Below are positions 6,981 through 13,610 of a stretch of 64,000 nt of DNA, one piece after another. Numbering within the stretch: the stretch's first letter is position 1; each line of letters begins with the position of its first letter. The notes beneath the pieces were generated by a model. That model saw nothing but the letters and a program-made list of their open reading frames with translations, did not search any database and had not been told where the DNA came from. The translations under genes were made by a program, and so were the position numbers. The stretch comes from JAGWJU01 sp035533295. GTDB lineage: Bacteria; Elusimicrobiota; Elusimicrobia; UBA1565; UBA9628. Location of the stretch: positions 1 through 64,000 of the forward strand of contig DATLUA010000012.1 in assembly GCA_035533295.1 (NCBI GenBank), written 5' to 3'.

Positions 6981-8413
6981 CGATTGAAGCTCCAAGATCG
7001 GGGAATGACCGGAAATTCGAGCCCTGCGAATTTGCGTTCAAAAGTCGAATCATAAATCCTTGCTTGGATGCCCGGTTCACCTGCGAACTTGCGCAGGAAT
7101 GCCGTTTTTTCTTTCGCACTGCGAAGGCGGCGGCGCCCGATCGGCCCGACTTTCGTGAAGTTGAGGAGAAGATTGGGGGTGATGGACGCCCGCTTGATTT
7201 CCCCATCCATGAAATTTCCAGGCAACAGCTGATCGTAGCGGTAATATTCCACGCTCATGGTTCGGGAGCGGAGCAGGGGCGAATCGAGCAATAAGGCGTG
7301 GATCGCCAGGGTTCGCCCGTCCGGGGCAAGCGCAAACAATCCCGCTGACGCGGGATCCGCCGCCAGGCGCTCTGCCAGACTTCGAGTTCCGCCCCGCGCG
7401 ATGATCCGGCGCAAAAGCCCCGCGGATGTCGCCGTTTCAAACGGAAATCGCCCGGTTTCCTCATTCAAGAAGAAATGCGCCACTCTTCGCCGCCAAAAAG
7501 TGCCATAGAACCGATCCTTGTAGTCTCGCGAGCAGTAGTTGACGGAGATGTCAAGCTTTGTTCTCAGGACATGCAGCAGGAGCTTAAGGGCGGCGTGCTC
7601 GGATTCAATGACCGGAAAGAGCACGCCATCTGAAATATCCGCGTATGAGTAGCCCCGGGCGTCCAAGCGCGCGGAATTGAAAGGGGTCTTAAAAAGCTGG
7701 TGCAGGTTTACATTCCGGATGCCCATTGAACGCAGTTCCGGCAGCACGCTTTTGAGCGTTTCGAATTCCTCGGGAATTGCAGGCGTTTCAACGACGACCG
7801 CGCGCATGTACTTGACCGCCGCGCGCAATGGGGTCAAGTCGTATTGCCGGGCGCTTAAATCAAACCGCACTTCATCGACGCCCGCGGCGGAGAGTGTTTT
7901 GAGCGCGGCATCGTGGGCCAAATCCCCATTGGTGTACACCCACACGCGCACGGAAGCCCCGAACTCGCGGCGAATGGCCGTCACGTACTCAATGAGCCGC
8001 TTGGGTGTCGCAAATGGTTCGCCGCCTGAAATTCCGACGCCTTTGATTCTTAGTTTCCTGATCAACTCGATATAATCCGACGAGGACGGAATCGTCGTCT
8101 GCGCCAGCTTTTCCGTGACCGGAGCGCCACCGCCGGGCTGTTCCACCGGGCAAAAAAAGCACTTGCGGGTGCAGACTTGGTTGAGTCCCAGGCAGGACCA
8201 TTTCCCTTCAATGCAAAGCTGGCAGCCGGGATCCAATTCTCCAGTGTAAATCTTCGCTCCGCCGGCAACGGCGCGAGCGCCCATCTCAAGGCACAAACTG
8301 GTGAGCCGGGCGGATTCTTGCTCTAGATAGCGGACTCTGCGGGAGGGATGGCTCGATAGCGGCGAACTGCCGCTGGTGCCGCTTGTCGCGCGGCCAGCCG
8401 TTCTGTAATCCAT
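6977..8413 (-). CDS. Radical SAM protein, COG2108-like (PFL-activase related)
   Basis: 478 residues. The canonical CxxxCxxC cluster is C81-x3-C85-x2-C88 (CTRKCFFCPVE), followed by the SAM-contacting GGEP (about 130-133) and a VWVYTNG strand. Upstream is an extra cysteine set, GCQLCIEGKWSC (C64, C67, C74), as in the COG2108 group of uncharacterised radical SAM proteins; it may hold structural zinc or an auxiliary cluster. A later NYCSRDYKDRF motif also fits that group. The first gene of a four-gene minus-strand operon, it overlaps the next by ATGA and has its own AT-rich promoter. It probably performs a radical modification; the downstream leader-like peptide is the obvious candidate substrate. 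The exact start is uncertain because the first 25 residues are Ser/Thr/Arg-rich. Confidence 0.85.
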   Translation of the reverse strand: MDYRTAGRATSGTSGSSPLSSHPSRRVRYLEQESARLTSLCLEMGARAVAGGAKIYTGELDPGCQLCIEGKWSCLGLNQVCTRKCFFCPVEQPGGGAPVTEKLAQTTIPSSSDYIELIRKLRIKGVGISGGEPFATPKRLIEYVTAIRREFGASVRVWVYTNGDLAHDAALKTLSAAGVDEVRFDLSARQYDLTPLRAAVKYMRAVVVETPAIPEEFETLKSVLPELRSMGIRNVNLHQLFKTPFNSARLDARGYSYADISDGVLFPVIESEHAALKLLLHVLRTKLDISVNYCSRDYKDRFYGTFWRRRVAHFFLNEETGRFPFETATSAGLLRRIIARGGTRSLAERLAADPASAGLFALAPDGRTLAIHALLLDSPLLRSRTMSVEYYRYDQLLPGNFMDGEIKRASITPNLLLNFTKVGPIGRRRLRSAKEKTAFLRKFAGEPGIQARIYDSTFERKFAGLEFPVIPRSWSFNR

Positions 8414-8464
8414 CCCCGCTATTTCCCGCTACTCATGCGGAGCCCCGGGAGAAAATAATCCATA

Positions 8465-8493
8465 TTAATAATGTCGTTTTTTATCTATTGCAA
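8465..8493 (-). promoter_or_regulatory. Promoter of the radical SAM/peptide operon
   Basis: On the minus strand TTGCAA (8488-8493), a 17-bp spacer and TATTAA (8465-8470), in a markedly AT-rich patch. Predicted start near 8458, about 45 nt before the ATG. The remainder of 8414-8560 shows no gene. Confidence 0.55.
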
Positions 8494-8565
8494 CAGATTA
8501 TCCATTCCATGCTGCTCATGCTTGCTAAATGGCTGAGGGCAGACTAACTGCGGCTTGTAAATAAA

Positions 8566-8581
8566 CCTAGAAACGGCAGTT
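8566..8581 (+). repeat. Left terminal inverted repeat of the IS
   Basis: CCTAGAAACGGCAGTT matches the inverted right end at 13 of 16 positions. Confidence 0.88.
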
Positions 8582-8640
8582 GCCCTTCGTCTGATCGTGA
8601 GTTTCGTTTGATTTGTCGGAGTAGATCAGGATTTGGAATA

Positions 8641-8657
8641 CTCACCCAATGGGTGAG
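8641..8657 (+). promoter_or_regulatory. Hairpin sequestering the transposase start codon
   Basis: CTCACCC (8641-8647) and GGGTGAG (8651-8657) are perfect 7-bp inverted arms around AAT, so the ATG at 8649 lies in the loop and first stem base. Such hairpins limit translation of transposase from read-through transcripts in other IS elements; that role is inferred here. Confidence 0.5.
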
Positions 8658-10184
8658 GCCAAAAGACGTGCGCAAACCGCGCTACTGCGCGTAGAAGAAG
8701 CCCTCGGGCTCGAAACAGCCGGAGGGCGGATACGGCTGCGCTGGGATGATCAAGCGGAAGTCACGCCATTCGGGCAGATGGCGTTCTTCATCGAATTCCT
8801 TTCGTTGACCGGCGTGTTGGAGGATTGGATCAAGAGTTGCCCGCTGTCGTATACCAGTCCCAACGCGCCGGAGGAGCGCGACGTGCTGGGGACATGGCTG
8901 CTTTCGATTTTGGCCGGTCATAAGCGCTACGCCCACGTAACGACGATTCGCAGCGATGGGGTCAATCCGAGCTTGCTGGGGATGAGCAAGGTCATCAGCG
9001 AAGACGCCCTGCGGCGCGCGCTCAAAGCGATAGACGAAGCCGCCGGCCCGGTCTGGCTTGGGGCGCACCTACAGAAGTGCTCGACTCCGTTGCTGGCGGC
9101 CCCATGGATTCTCGATGTGGACACGACGGTGAAATGCCTCTACGGCAAGCAAGAGGCCGCGATCGTCGGCTACAATCCCAAAAAGCCGGGATGACCGTCG
9201 CACACGTATCACACCTACCTGATGGCGGGGCTGCGTCTGATACTCGACGTTGATGTCCTGGCCGGAAACAAAAATCCGGCCAAATACACGATGCCTGGTT
9301 TGTTGCGCATCATCGATGAACAGCCGGAAGGTTCCAAGCCGAAGCTGGTCCGCGGCGACTGCGGCTTTGGTTCCGAGCCCGTGATCGTCGAGTTGGAGAG
9401 GCGCGGTGTCTCGTATTTGTTCAAGCTGCGGTTGACGAAGAACGTGACGCGCTATATCGAAAATAATTTCTGGATGAACGATTGGTCCGAGGCGGGGCAA
9501 GGTTGGGAGGGGCGCGAAGGCAAGCTCAAGTTGACCGGCTGGTCTTGCGAGCGGCGGGTGGTCCTGCTGCGGCGTCCGCTTCAAGGCGACGTGTTGTTCA
9601 GCGCGGAGAACGGGCAACTGTCGTTGGCGTTTGCTGAAACCGTGGTTCCAGCGAAGAAATACGAATACGCCGTGCTTGTGACCGATTTGGCTTGCGAGAT
9701 TGGGGCTATCGCCCAGCTGTATCGGGATCGGGGTGACGCGGAGAACACCTTCGATGAATTGAAGAACCAGTGGGGATGGGGAGGTTTTACTACCAGTGAT
9801 TTGGCTCGTTGCCGGCTGTCGGCGAAGGCCGTGGCGCTTGTCTACAACTGGTGGTCGCTATTCGTTCGGCTGGCCAATCCCAAAGAGCGGTTGGAAGCGA
9901 TCACGAGCCGCCCGCTTCTGCTGTCTGGCATCGCCCGGAAAACGAGCCATGCCGGCCAGCAATATGTGACCGTGACGGCCATGCACGGTTACGGCCAGGA
10001 GGCCAAGGCCATGCTGACTCGGATCAGCGTCATGCTGAAGGCTTGGAAAGCAACTGCGGAGCAGTTGGGCTTGAAAACGGTCTGGCAGCAGGTCTGCGAG
10101 TATATCGTGACGACCGTAACGGGTTTTAGCTGGGCCGCGCCGCCTCTGCTCGCGGCGCCACCACCCCAAGGAGTGGCCGTCTAA
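8649..10184 (+). pseudogene. IS1380-family DDE transposase interrupted by TGA
   Basis: One frame of about 511 codons, broken only by TGA at 9192-9194 between NPKKPG and PSHTYHTY. Homologues would be expected to read KPGRPSHTYHTY, so CGA (Arg) to TGA is the likely change. Catalytic landmarks surround the break: ILDVDTTV (first Asp) before it, VRGDCGFGS (second Asp) and YRDRGDAENTFDELK with the final Glu after it. The half after the stop could start at ATG 9222 but would lack the first Asp, so the element is probably not self-mobile unless the TGA is read through. Genes around it use TGA as an ordinary stop, arguing against a recoded UGA. Confidence 0.88.
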
Positions 10185-10198
10185 CTGCCGGATTTAGG
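10183..10198 (-). repeat. Right terminal inverted repeat of the IS
   Basis: Read on the minus strand CCTAAATCCGGCAGTT, 13 of 16 identical to the left end. It overlaps the last two bases of the transposase stop region. Confidence 0.88.
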
Positions 10199-10239
10199 AT
10201 AAAGCCGTGAGGATAATCCGCGACGCGCGGCGGCGCGGA

Positions 10240-10245
10240 TAAAAT
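10240..10245 (+). promoter_or_regulatory. -10 element, leaderless geometry
   Basis: TAAAAT (in GATAAAAT) ends six bases before the ATG at 10252; no Shine-Dalgarno is visible. Confidence 0.45.
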
Positions 10246-10251
10246 CATAGA

Positions 10252-10830
10252 ATGGCGGCCATGCCTTCGGCTGGGACGATCGCGCTGGGCGGGCCGCTGG
10301 CGCAAGGAGCCTACTTGTTCGCGCTGGCCTGGCTCTTGGCCCAGGTGGAAATCCAGATCGAGGGCGCCCACGGCTGGGCGGAGAAGCTGCCCACTTGGCG
10401 CGTCTCCAAGCCCTGGCTCTTGAAGCTCACCAACGGCAAGCCCATCACGGGCTATCACGCCTGCCTGTTCCCGTTTTTAATCCTGATTTTCCACCTGCCG
10501 CTTCTGTTCACGGGCTTTTCCCGCACGGTCGAGGCGAAAATTCTGGTCTGCTACTTCCTCGTGGCCTTCAACTGGGACTACCAGTGGTTCGCCTGGAACC
10601 CGGCGTGGGGGACCAGGCGCTTTTTGCGCGAGCCCATCTGGTGGTTCAGGACAAAGTTCCTGGGCGTGCCGGCCGACTACTACACCGGCGCTCTTTTCGT
10701 GTTCCTGGCGCCGTGGCTGCTCAACCCCGCGAGCCTGCCGGAAGTCGCCCGGCTCTTCGTCGTCATGGAGGCGCTGGCGATTGTCTCCGCCGGCGCGGCC
10801 GCGGTCCTGGTTCGCCGCGCGCCGCGCTAA
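10252..10830 (+). CDS. Polytopic membrane protein of unknown function
   Basis: A 192-residue protein I do not recognise. About five hydrophobic segments are visible: residues ~13-31, 67-90, 97-113, 139-154 and 165-185. A tryptophan-rich hydrophilic stretch (FNWDYQWFAWNPAWGTRRFLREPIWWF region, about 112-140) lies between the third and fourth and is the most distinctive part. It follows the IS element directly; the upstream -10 suggests transcription starts at its ATG, and an ATG at 10261 is an alternative start. It probably predates the insertion. Confidence 0.7.
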   Translation: MAAMPSAGTIALGGPLAQGAYLFALAWLLAQVEIQIEGAHGWAEKLPTWRVSKPWLLKLTNGKPITGYHACLFPFLILIFHLPLLFTGFSRTVEAKILVCYFLVAFNWDYQWFAWNPAWGTRRFLREPIWWFRTKFLGVPADYYTGALFVFLAPWLLNPASLPEVARLFVVMEALAIVSAGAAAVLVRRAPR

Positions 10831-10860
10831 AATCCCAGTCACGCGGCCGTCATGCGGGTT

Positions 10861-11124
10861 CTACCCCGCCGGGATGGTCATCGGCATGATGGATCCGGTC
10901 ACGATGACCACGATGACGGAGACCACGCGCCTTAAGACCCGCACCTGGGTCTCCATCTTGCGGACGGTCAGGTTGTCCCTGACGTCCAAGCGGTAGCCGG
11001 ACATCGTGAAATCGGCGAAGACCTCCGCCATGGCGATGAGCGCCCAGCCCGCCGCGGCCAGCTCGCCCGCGGACATCAGCAGGACCGCCCCGCTTTTCAA
11101 GAAATGCGTCATCACGATCTGCAT
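10861..11124 (-). CDS. MscS-like N-terminal fragment (87 residues), probable remnant
   Basis: From the ATG at 11124 (GGAG upstream) the product has one hydrophobic helix, then YRLDVRDNLTVRKMETQVRVLRRVV, then a second helix ending MPMTIPAG. The DNL..RK..TQ.RVLRR pattern just before a helix is characteristic of MscS-family mechanosensitive channels ahead of the pore helix. Here the frame stops before the pore helix and beta domain, and the following sequence belongs to the opposite-strand gene. It is therefore likely a truncated channel gene, though a functional short membrane protein cannot be excluded. Confidence 0.5.
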   Translation of the reverse strand: MQIVMTHFLKSGAVLLMSAGELAAAGWALIAMAEVFADFTMSGYRLDVRDNLTVRKMETQVRVLRRVVSVIVVIVTGSIMPMTIPAG

Positions 11125-11207
11125 TGGTCCATATTCTCCAAAGTTTTGCCGCCGTCCGGCAACCGCTCCGTCCGGAGCAAAAGTTTCCCCGGACACCAGT
11201 GTTTTGA

Positions 11208-11213
11208 TATAAT
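11208..11213 (+). promoter_or_regulatory. Consensus -10 element, leaderless geometry
   Basis: A perfect TATAAT ends six bases before the GTG at 11220, predicting a transcript that begins with the start codon. Confidence 0.55.
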
Positions 11214-11219
11214 CACCCG

Positions 11220-11882
11220 GTGAACGGTGCCGCCGACGACGAGGAGAAATACTGGGCGTACTACCGCACGCGCTTAAGTCATGACGCCCGGAGGGTCAAG
11301 ACCTGGCGGCTCATCGCGCGGCGCCTGGAAGAGCTGGTGCCCATCCGCCCCGACGCCGCGGTGCTGGACCTGGGCGCGGGCTACTGCGACTTCATCAACC
11401 AGGTCCGCGCGCGGGAAAAGCACGCGGTCGACGTCGCGCCCGTCAAGGAGCACGCCGCGCCGGGCGTGGTCTTCCACAAGGCTCGCTGCGACGAGCTGGA
11501 CTCTTTGCCCACCGCGCATTTCGACGCGGCTTTGGCGAGCAACTTGTTCGAGCACCTGCCGCGAGAAGGCATCCGCAGGACTTTGGCGGAGCTCGCGCGC
11601 GTCTTGAAGCCTGGCGGCCGGCTCGTTATCATGCAGCCCAATTTCCGCTACTGCTACAAGGAATTCTACGACGACTACACGCACGTCACGCCGCTGACCC
11701 ACATGGGCTTGGCGGACTTGATCGCGAGCTGCGGCTACAAAATCGAGAAGGTCCTGCCGAAATTTCTTCCCTTCAGCTTTAAATCCTCCGGCCTGCCAGC
11801 CCCGGCGTTTTTAGTCTGGCTCTACCTGCGCCTGCCCTGGAAGCCCTTGGCCGGGCAGTGCCTCATCGTGGCCGTGCGCTGA
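11220..11882 (+). CDS. Class I SAM methyltransferase (Methyltransf_11 type)
   Basis: 220 residues. SAM motif I is AVLDLGAGYCDF (about residues 46-57), followed by the acidic DVAPVKEH, SNLFEHL at motif II and the LARVLKPGGRLVIMQPN segment at motif III. It is the first gene of a plus-strand polysaccharide run (methyltransferase, GT2, SDR, membrane protein), so methylation of a sugar or lipid-linked intermediate is plausible, but the acceptor is unknown. The GTG start is supported by the TATAAT six bases upstream and the absence of an alternative start with a ribosome site. Confidence 0.85.
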   Translation: MNGAADDEEKYWAYYRTRLSHDARRVKTWRLIARRLEELVPIRPDAAVLDLGAGYCDFINQVRAREKHAVDVAPVKEHAAPGVVFHKARCDELDSLPTAHFDAALASNLFEHLPREGIRRTLAELARVLKPGGRLVIMQPNFRYCYKEFYDDYTHVTPLTHMGLADLIASCGYKIEKVLPKFLPFSFKSSGLPAPAFLVWLYLRLPWKPLAGQCLIVAVR

Positions 11883-11900
11883 GGCGGGGCCGCCGTCATT

Positions 11901-12605
11901 ATGTGGAGTAACCAGAAAATTTCCCTCGTGCTCCCGGCCTACAACGAGGAGCCCAACATCGCCCGGGCCGTGCGCGCCTTCAGGGAGCTGGGCATCATCG
12001 ATGAGATACTGGTGGTGGACAACAATTCCACCGACGCCACCGAGGCCGAGGCCAAGGCCGCGGGCGCCGCGGTGGTCAAGGAGACGCGCCAGGGCTACGG
12101 CCACGCCATCCGCGGCGGCTTGGCGGCCGCTTCGGGAGATTTGATCGCGGTGTGCGAGCCCGACGGAACGTTCCGCCCGCGCGACATCTTCAAGCTTTTG
12201 GCCTACACCGACGATTTCGACTTCGTGCTGGGCAGCCGCACCTCGCGCGCGCTCTTGTCCCAGGACGCCAATATGGGGATTTTCCTCAAGTGGGGCAACT
12301 GGAGCGTGGCCAAGATGCTGGAGTTTCTCTATAACGGACCTTCGCTGACCGACGTGGGCTGCACCTACCGCGTCATCAGGCGCGGCGCCTTGGAGAAAAT
12401 CCAGGACGACTTCCGCGTGGGCGCCAACCACTTTTCCCCGGAGATGATGATCTGCGCGGCAAAAAAGCGGCTCAAGTTCGTGGAAATCCCGGTCCACTAC
12501 CAGGCGCGCATCGGCGAGTCCAAGATCACGGGCGATTTCTTCCGGGCCTTCCGCCTGGGCTTGCGGATGATAGGGCTCATCCTCTACAGGCGGGTGGCGA
12601 GCTGA
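11901..12605 (+). CDS. GT2 glycosyltransferase, dolichyl-phosphate mannose synthase-like
   Basis: 234 residues with a GT-A fold. SLVLPAYNEEPNI at the N-terminus and VVDNNSTD are donor-binding motifs; the DxD-like element is EPDGTF; IGESKITGDFFRAF near the C-terminus is typical of DPM1-like enzymes. It would move a sugar from a nucleotide donor to a polyprenyl phosphate at the inner membrane, supplying the GT39-like proteins nearby. The stop overlaps the next start (TGATG). Confidence 0.87.
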   Translation: MWSNQKISLVLPAYNEEPNIARAVRAFRELGIIDEILVVDNNSTDATEAEAKAAGAAVVKETRQGYGHAIRGGLAAASGDLIAVCEPDGTFRPRDIFKLLAYTDDFDFVLGSRTSRALLSQDANMGIFLKWGNWSVAKMLEFLYNGPSLTDVGCTYRVIRRGALEKIQDDFRVGANHFSPEMMICAAKKRLKFVEIPVHYQARIGESKITGDFFRAFRLGLRMIGLILYRRVAS

Positions 12606-13603
12606 TGCCCGCGTCTTTGGTCACCGGCGGCGCGGGTTTCATCGGTTCGCACGTGGCCGACGAGCTTTTGGGAATGGGCCACCGCGTGGTTGTTTTGGAC
12701 GATTTGAGCGGCGGCTTTTCGGCTAACGTCCCGGCCGGGGCCAAGTTCGTGGCCGGCTGCGTTCAAGACGCCGATCTTGTCTCCGCGCTTTTTTCCAAGG
12801 AGCGCTTCGATTATGTCTTTCACCTGGCGGCCTACGCGGCCGAGGGCTTGAGCCACTTCATCAAGCGCTTCAACTACTCCAACAACCTCCTGGGCAGCGT
12901 CAACTTGATCAACGCCGCGGTCAACGCGGGCACGGTCAAGTGCTTTGTCTTCGCCTCCTCCATCGCGGTCTACGGCAAGGGCCAGGCGCCCATGACCGAG
13001 GACATGGCGCCCACGCCCGAGGATCCCTACGGCATCGCCAAGTACGCGGTGGAGATGGACCTGGCCGAGGCGCGCGGGATGTTCGGGCTGCCCTACGTGA
13101 TTTTCAGGCCGCACAACGTCTATGGCGAGCGCCAGAACCTGGGCGACCGCTACCGCAACGTCATCGGCATCTTCATGAACCAGGCCATGCGCGGCGAGTC
13201 CTTCACGGTCTTCGGCGACGGCCGGCAGACCCGGGCCTTCAGCCACGTCTCGGAGGTCGCGCCCGTCATCGCGCGCGTCTGCGAACGGCCGGACGCCTGG
13301 GGCCAAGTCTTCAACATCGGCGCGGACAAGCCCTGCGCGGTCGCGGACATGGCCAAGGTCGTGGCCGAGGCCATGGGCGTTCCTCTCCGGCTCAAGCACC
13401 TGCCGCCGCGCAACGAGACGGTCCACGCCTATTCCGCGCACGAGAAAATCCGCCGCTATTTCGAGGACTTGATTAAGCCGGTGGCGCTTGAAGACGGCAT
13501 CCGCCGAATGGCGGCCTGGGCCAAGAGCGCCGGCCCGCGCAAGCCCTCCGAGTTCGGCGCCATCGAGGTGGCCAAGAACCTGCCGCCGGGTTGGAAGCTT
13601 TAG
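12605..13603 (+). CDS. NAD-dependent sugar-nucleotide epimerase (extended SDR)
   Basis: 332 residues. The Rossmann motif is TGGAGFIGSH (residues 8-17); the catalytic triad is visible as SSIAVYG (Ser) and YGIAK (YxxxK); RPHNVYGERQNLGDRYRNV is typical of UDP-glucose 4-epimerase-like proteins. It probably epimerises or dehydrates a nucleotide sugar in the cytoplasm for surface glycan assembly. It overlaps the GT2 gene by one base and is followed after 7 bp by a membrane protein gene, so one operon from 11220 to 15446 is likely. The exact substrate cannot be read from the sequence. Confidence 0.88.
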   Translation: MPASLVTGGAGFIGSHVADELLGMGHRVVVLDDLSGGFSANVPAGAKFVAGCVQDADLVSALFSKERFDYVFHLAAYAAEGLSHFIKRFNYSNNLLGSVNLINAAVNAGTVKCFVFASSIAVYGKGQAPMTEDMAPTPEDPYGIAKYAVEMDLAEARGMFGLPYVIFRPHNVYGERQNLGDRYRNVIGIFMNQAMRGESFTVFGDGRQTRAFSHVSEVAPVIARVCERPDAWGQVFNIGADKPCAVADMAKVVAEAMGVPLRLKHLPPRNETVHAYSAHEKIRRYFEDLIKPVALEDGIRRMAAWAKSAGPRKPSEFGAIEVAKNLPPGWKL

Positions 13604-13610
13604 GACGGCC

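Larger units (their letters stand above)
8566..10198 (+). mobile_element. IS1380-family insertion sequence, complete ends, disrupted transposase
   Basis: A 1633-bp element with inverted ends (8566-8581 and 10183-10198) flanked on both sides by the perfect 5-bp duplication ATAAA (8561-8565 and 10199-10203). The end sequence with CGGCAGTT and the transposase type indicate the IS1380 family. Removing the element and one duplication restores CGGCTT-GTAAATA-AAGCCG, a 6-bp hairpin, so the insertion struck a hairpin loop. The intact duplication suggests a fairly recent insertion, but the transposase has one nonsense codon. Confidence 0.93.

Noticed and set aside
8543..8560. CTAACTGCGG left of the IS as a relic of an earlier IS end
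   Set aside because: It resembles the right end over only about ten bases; chance similarity is as likely.
9192..9194. TGA in the transposase as selenocysteine or programmed readthrough
   Set aside because: No SECIS-like hairpin was evident downstream, the position should be Arg, and TGA is used as a normal stop in neighbouring genes.
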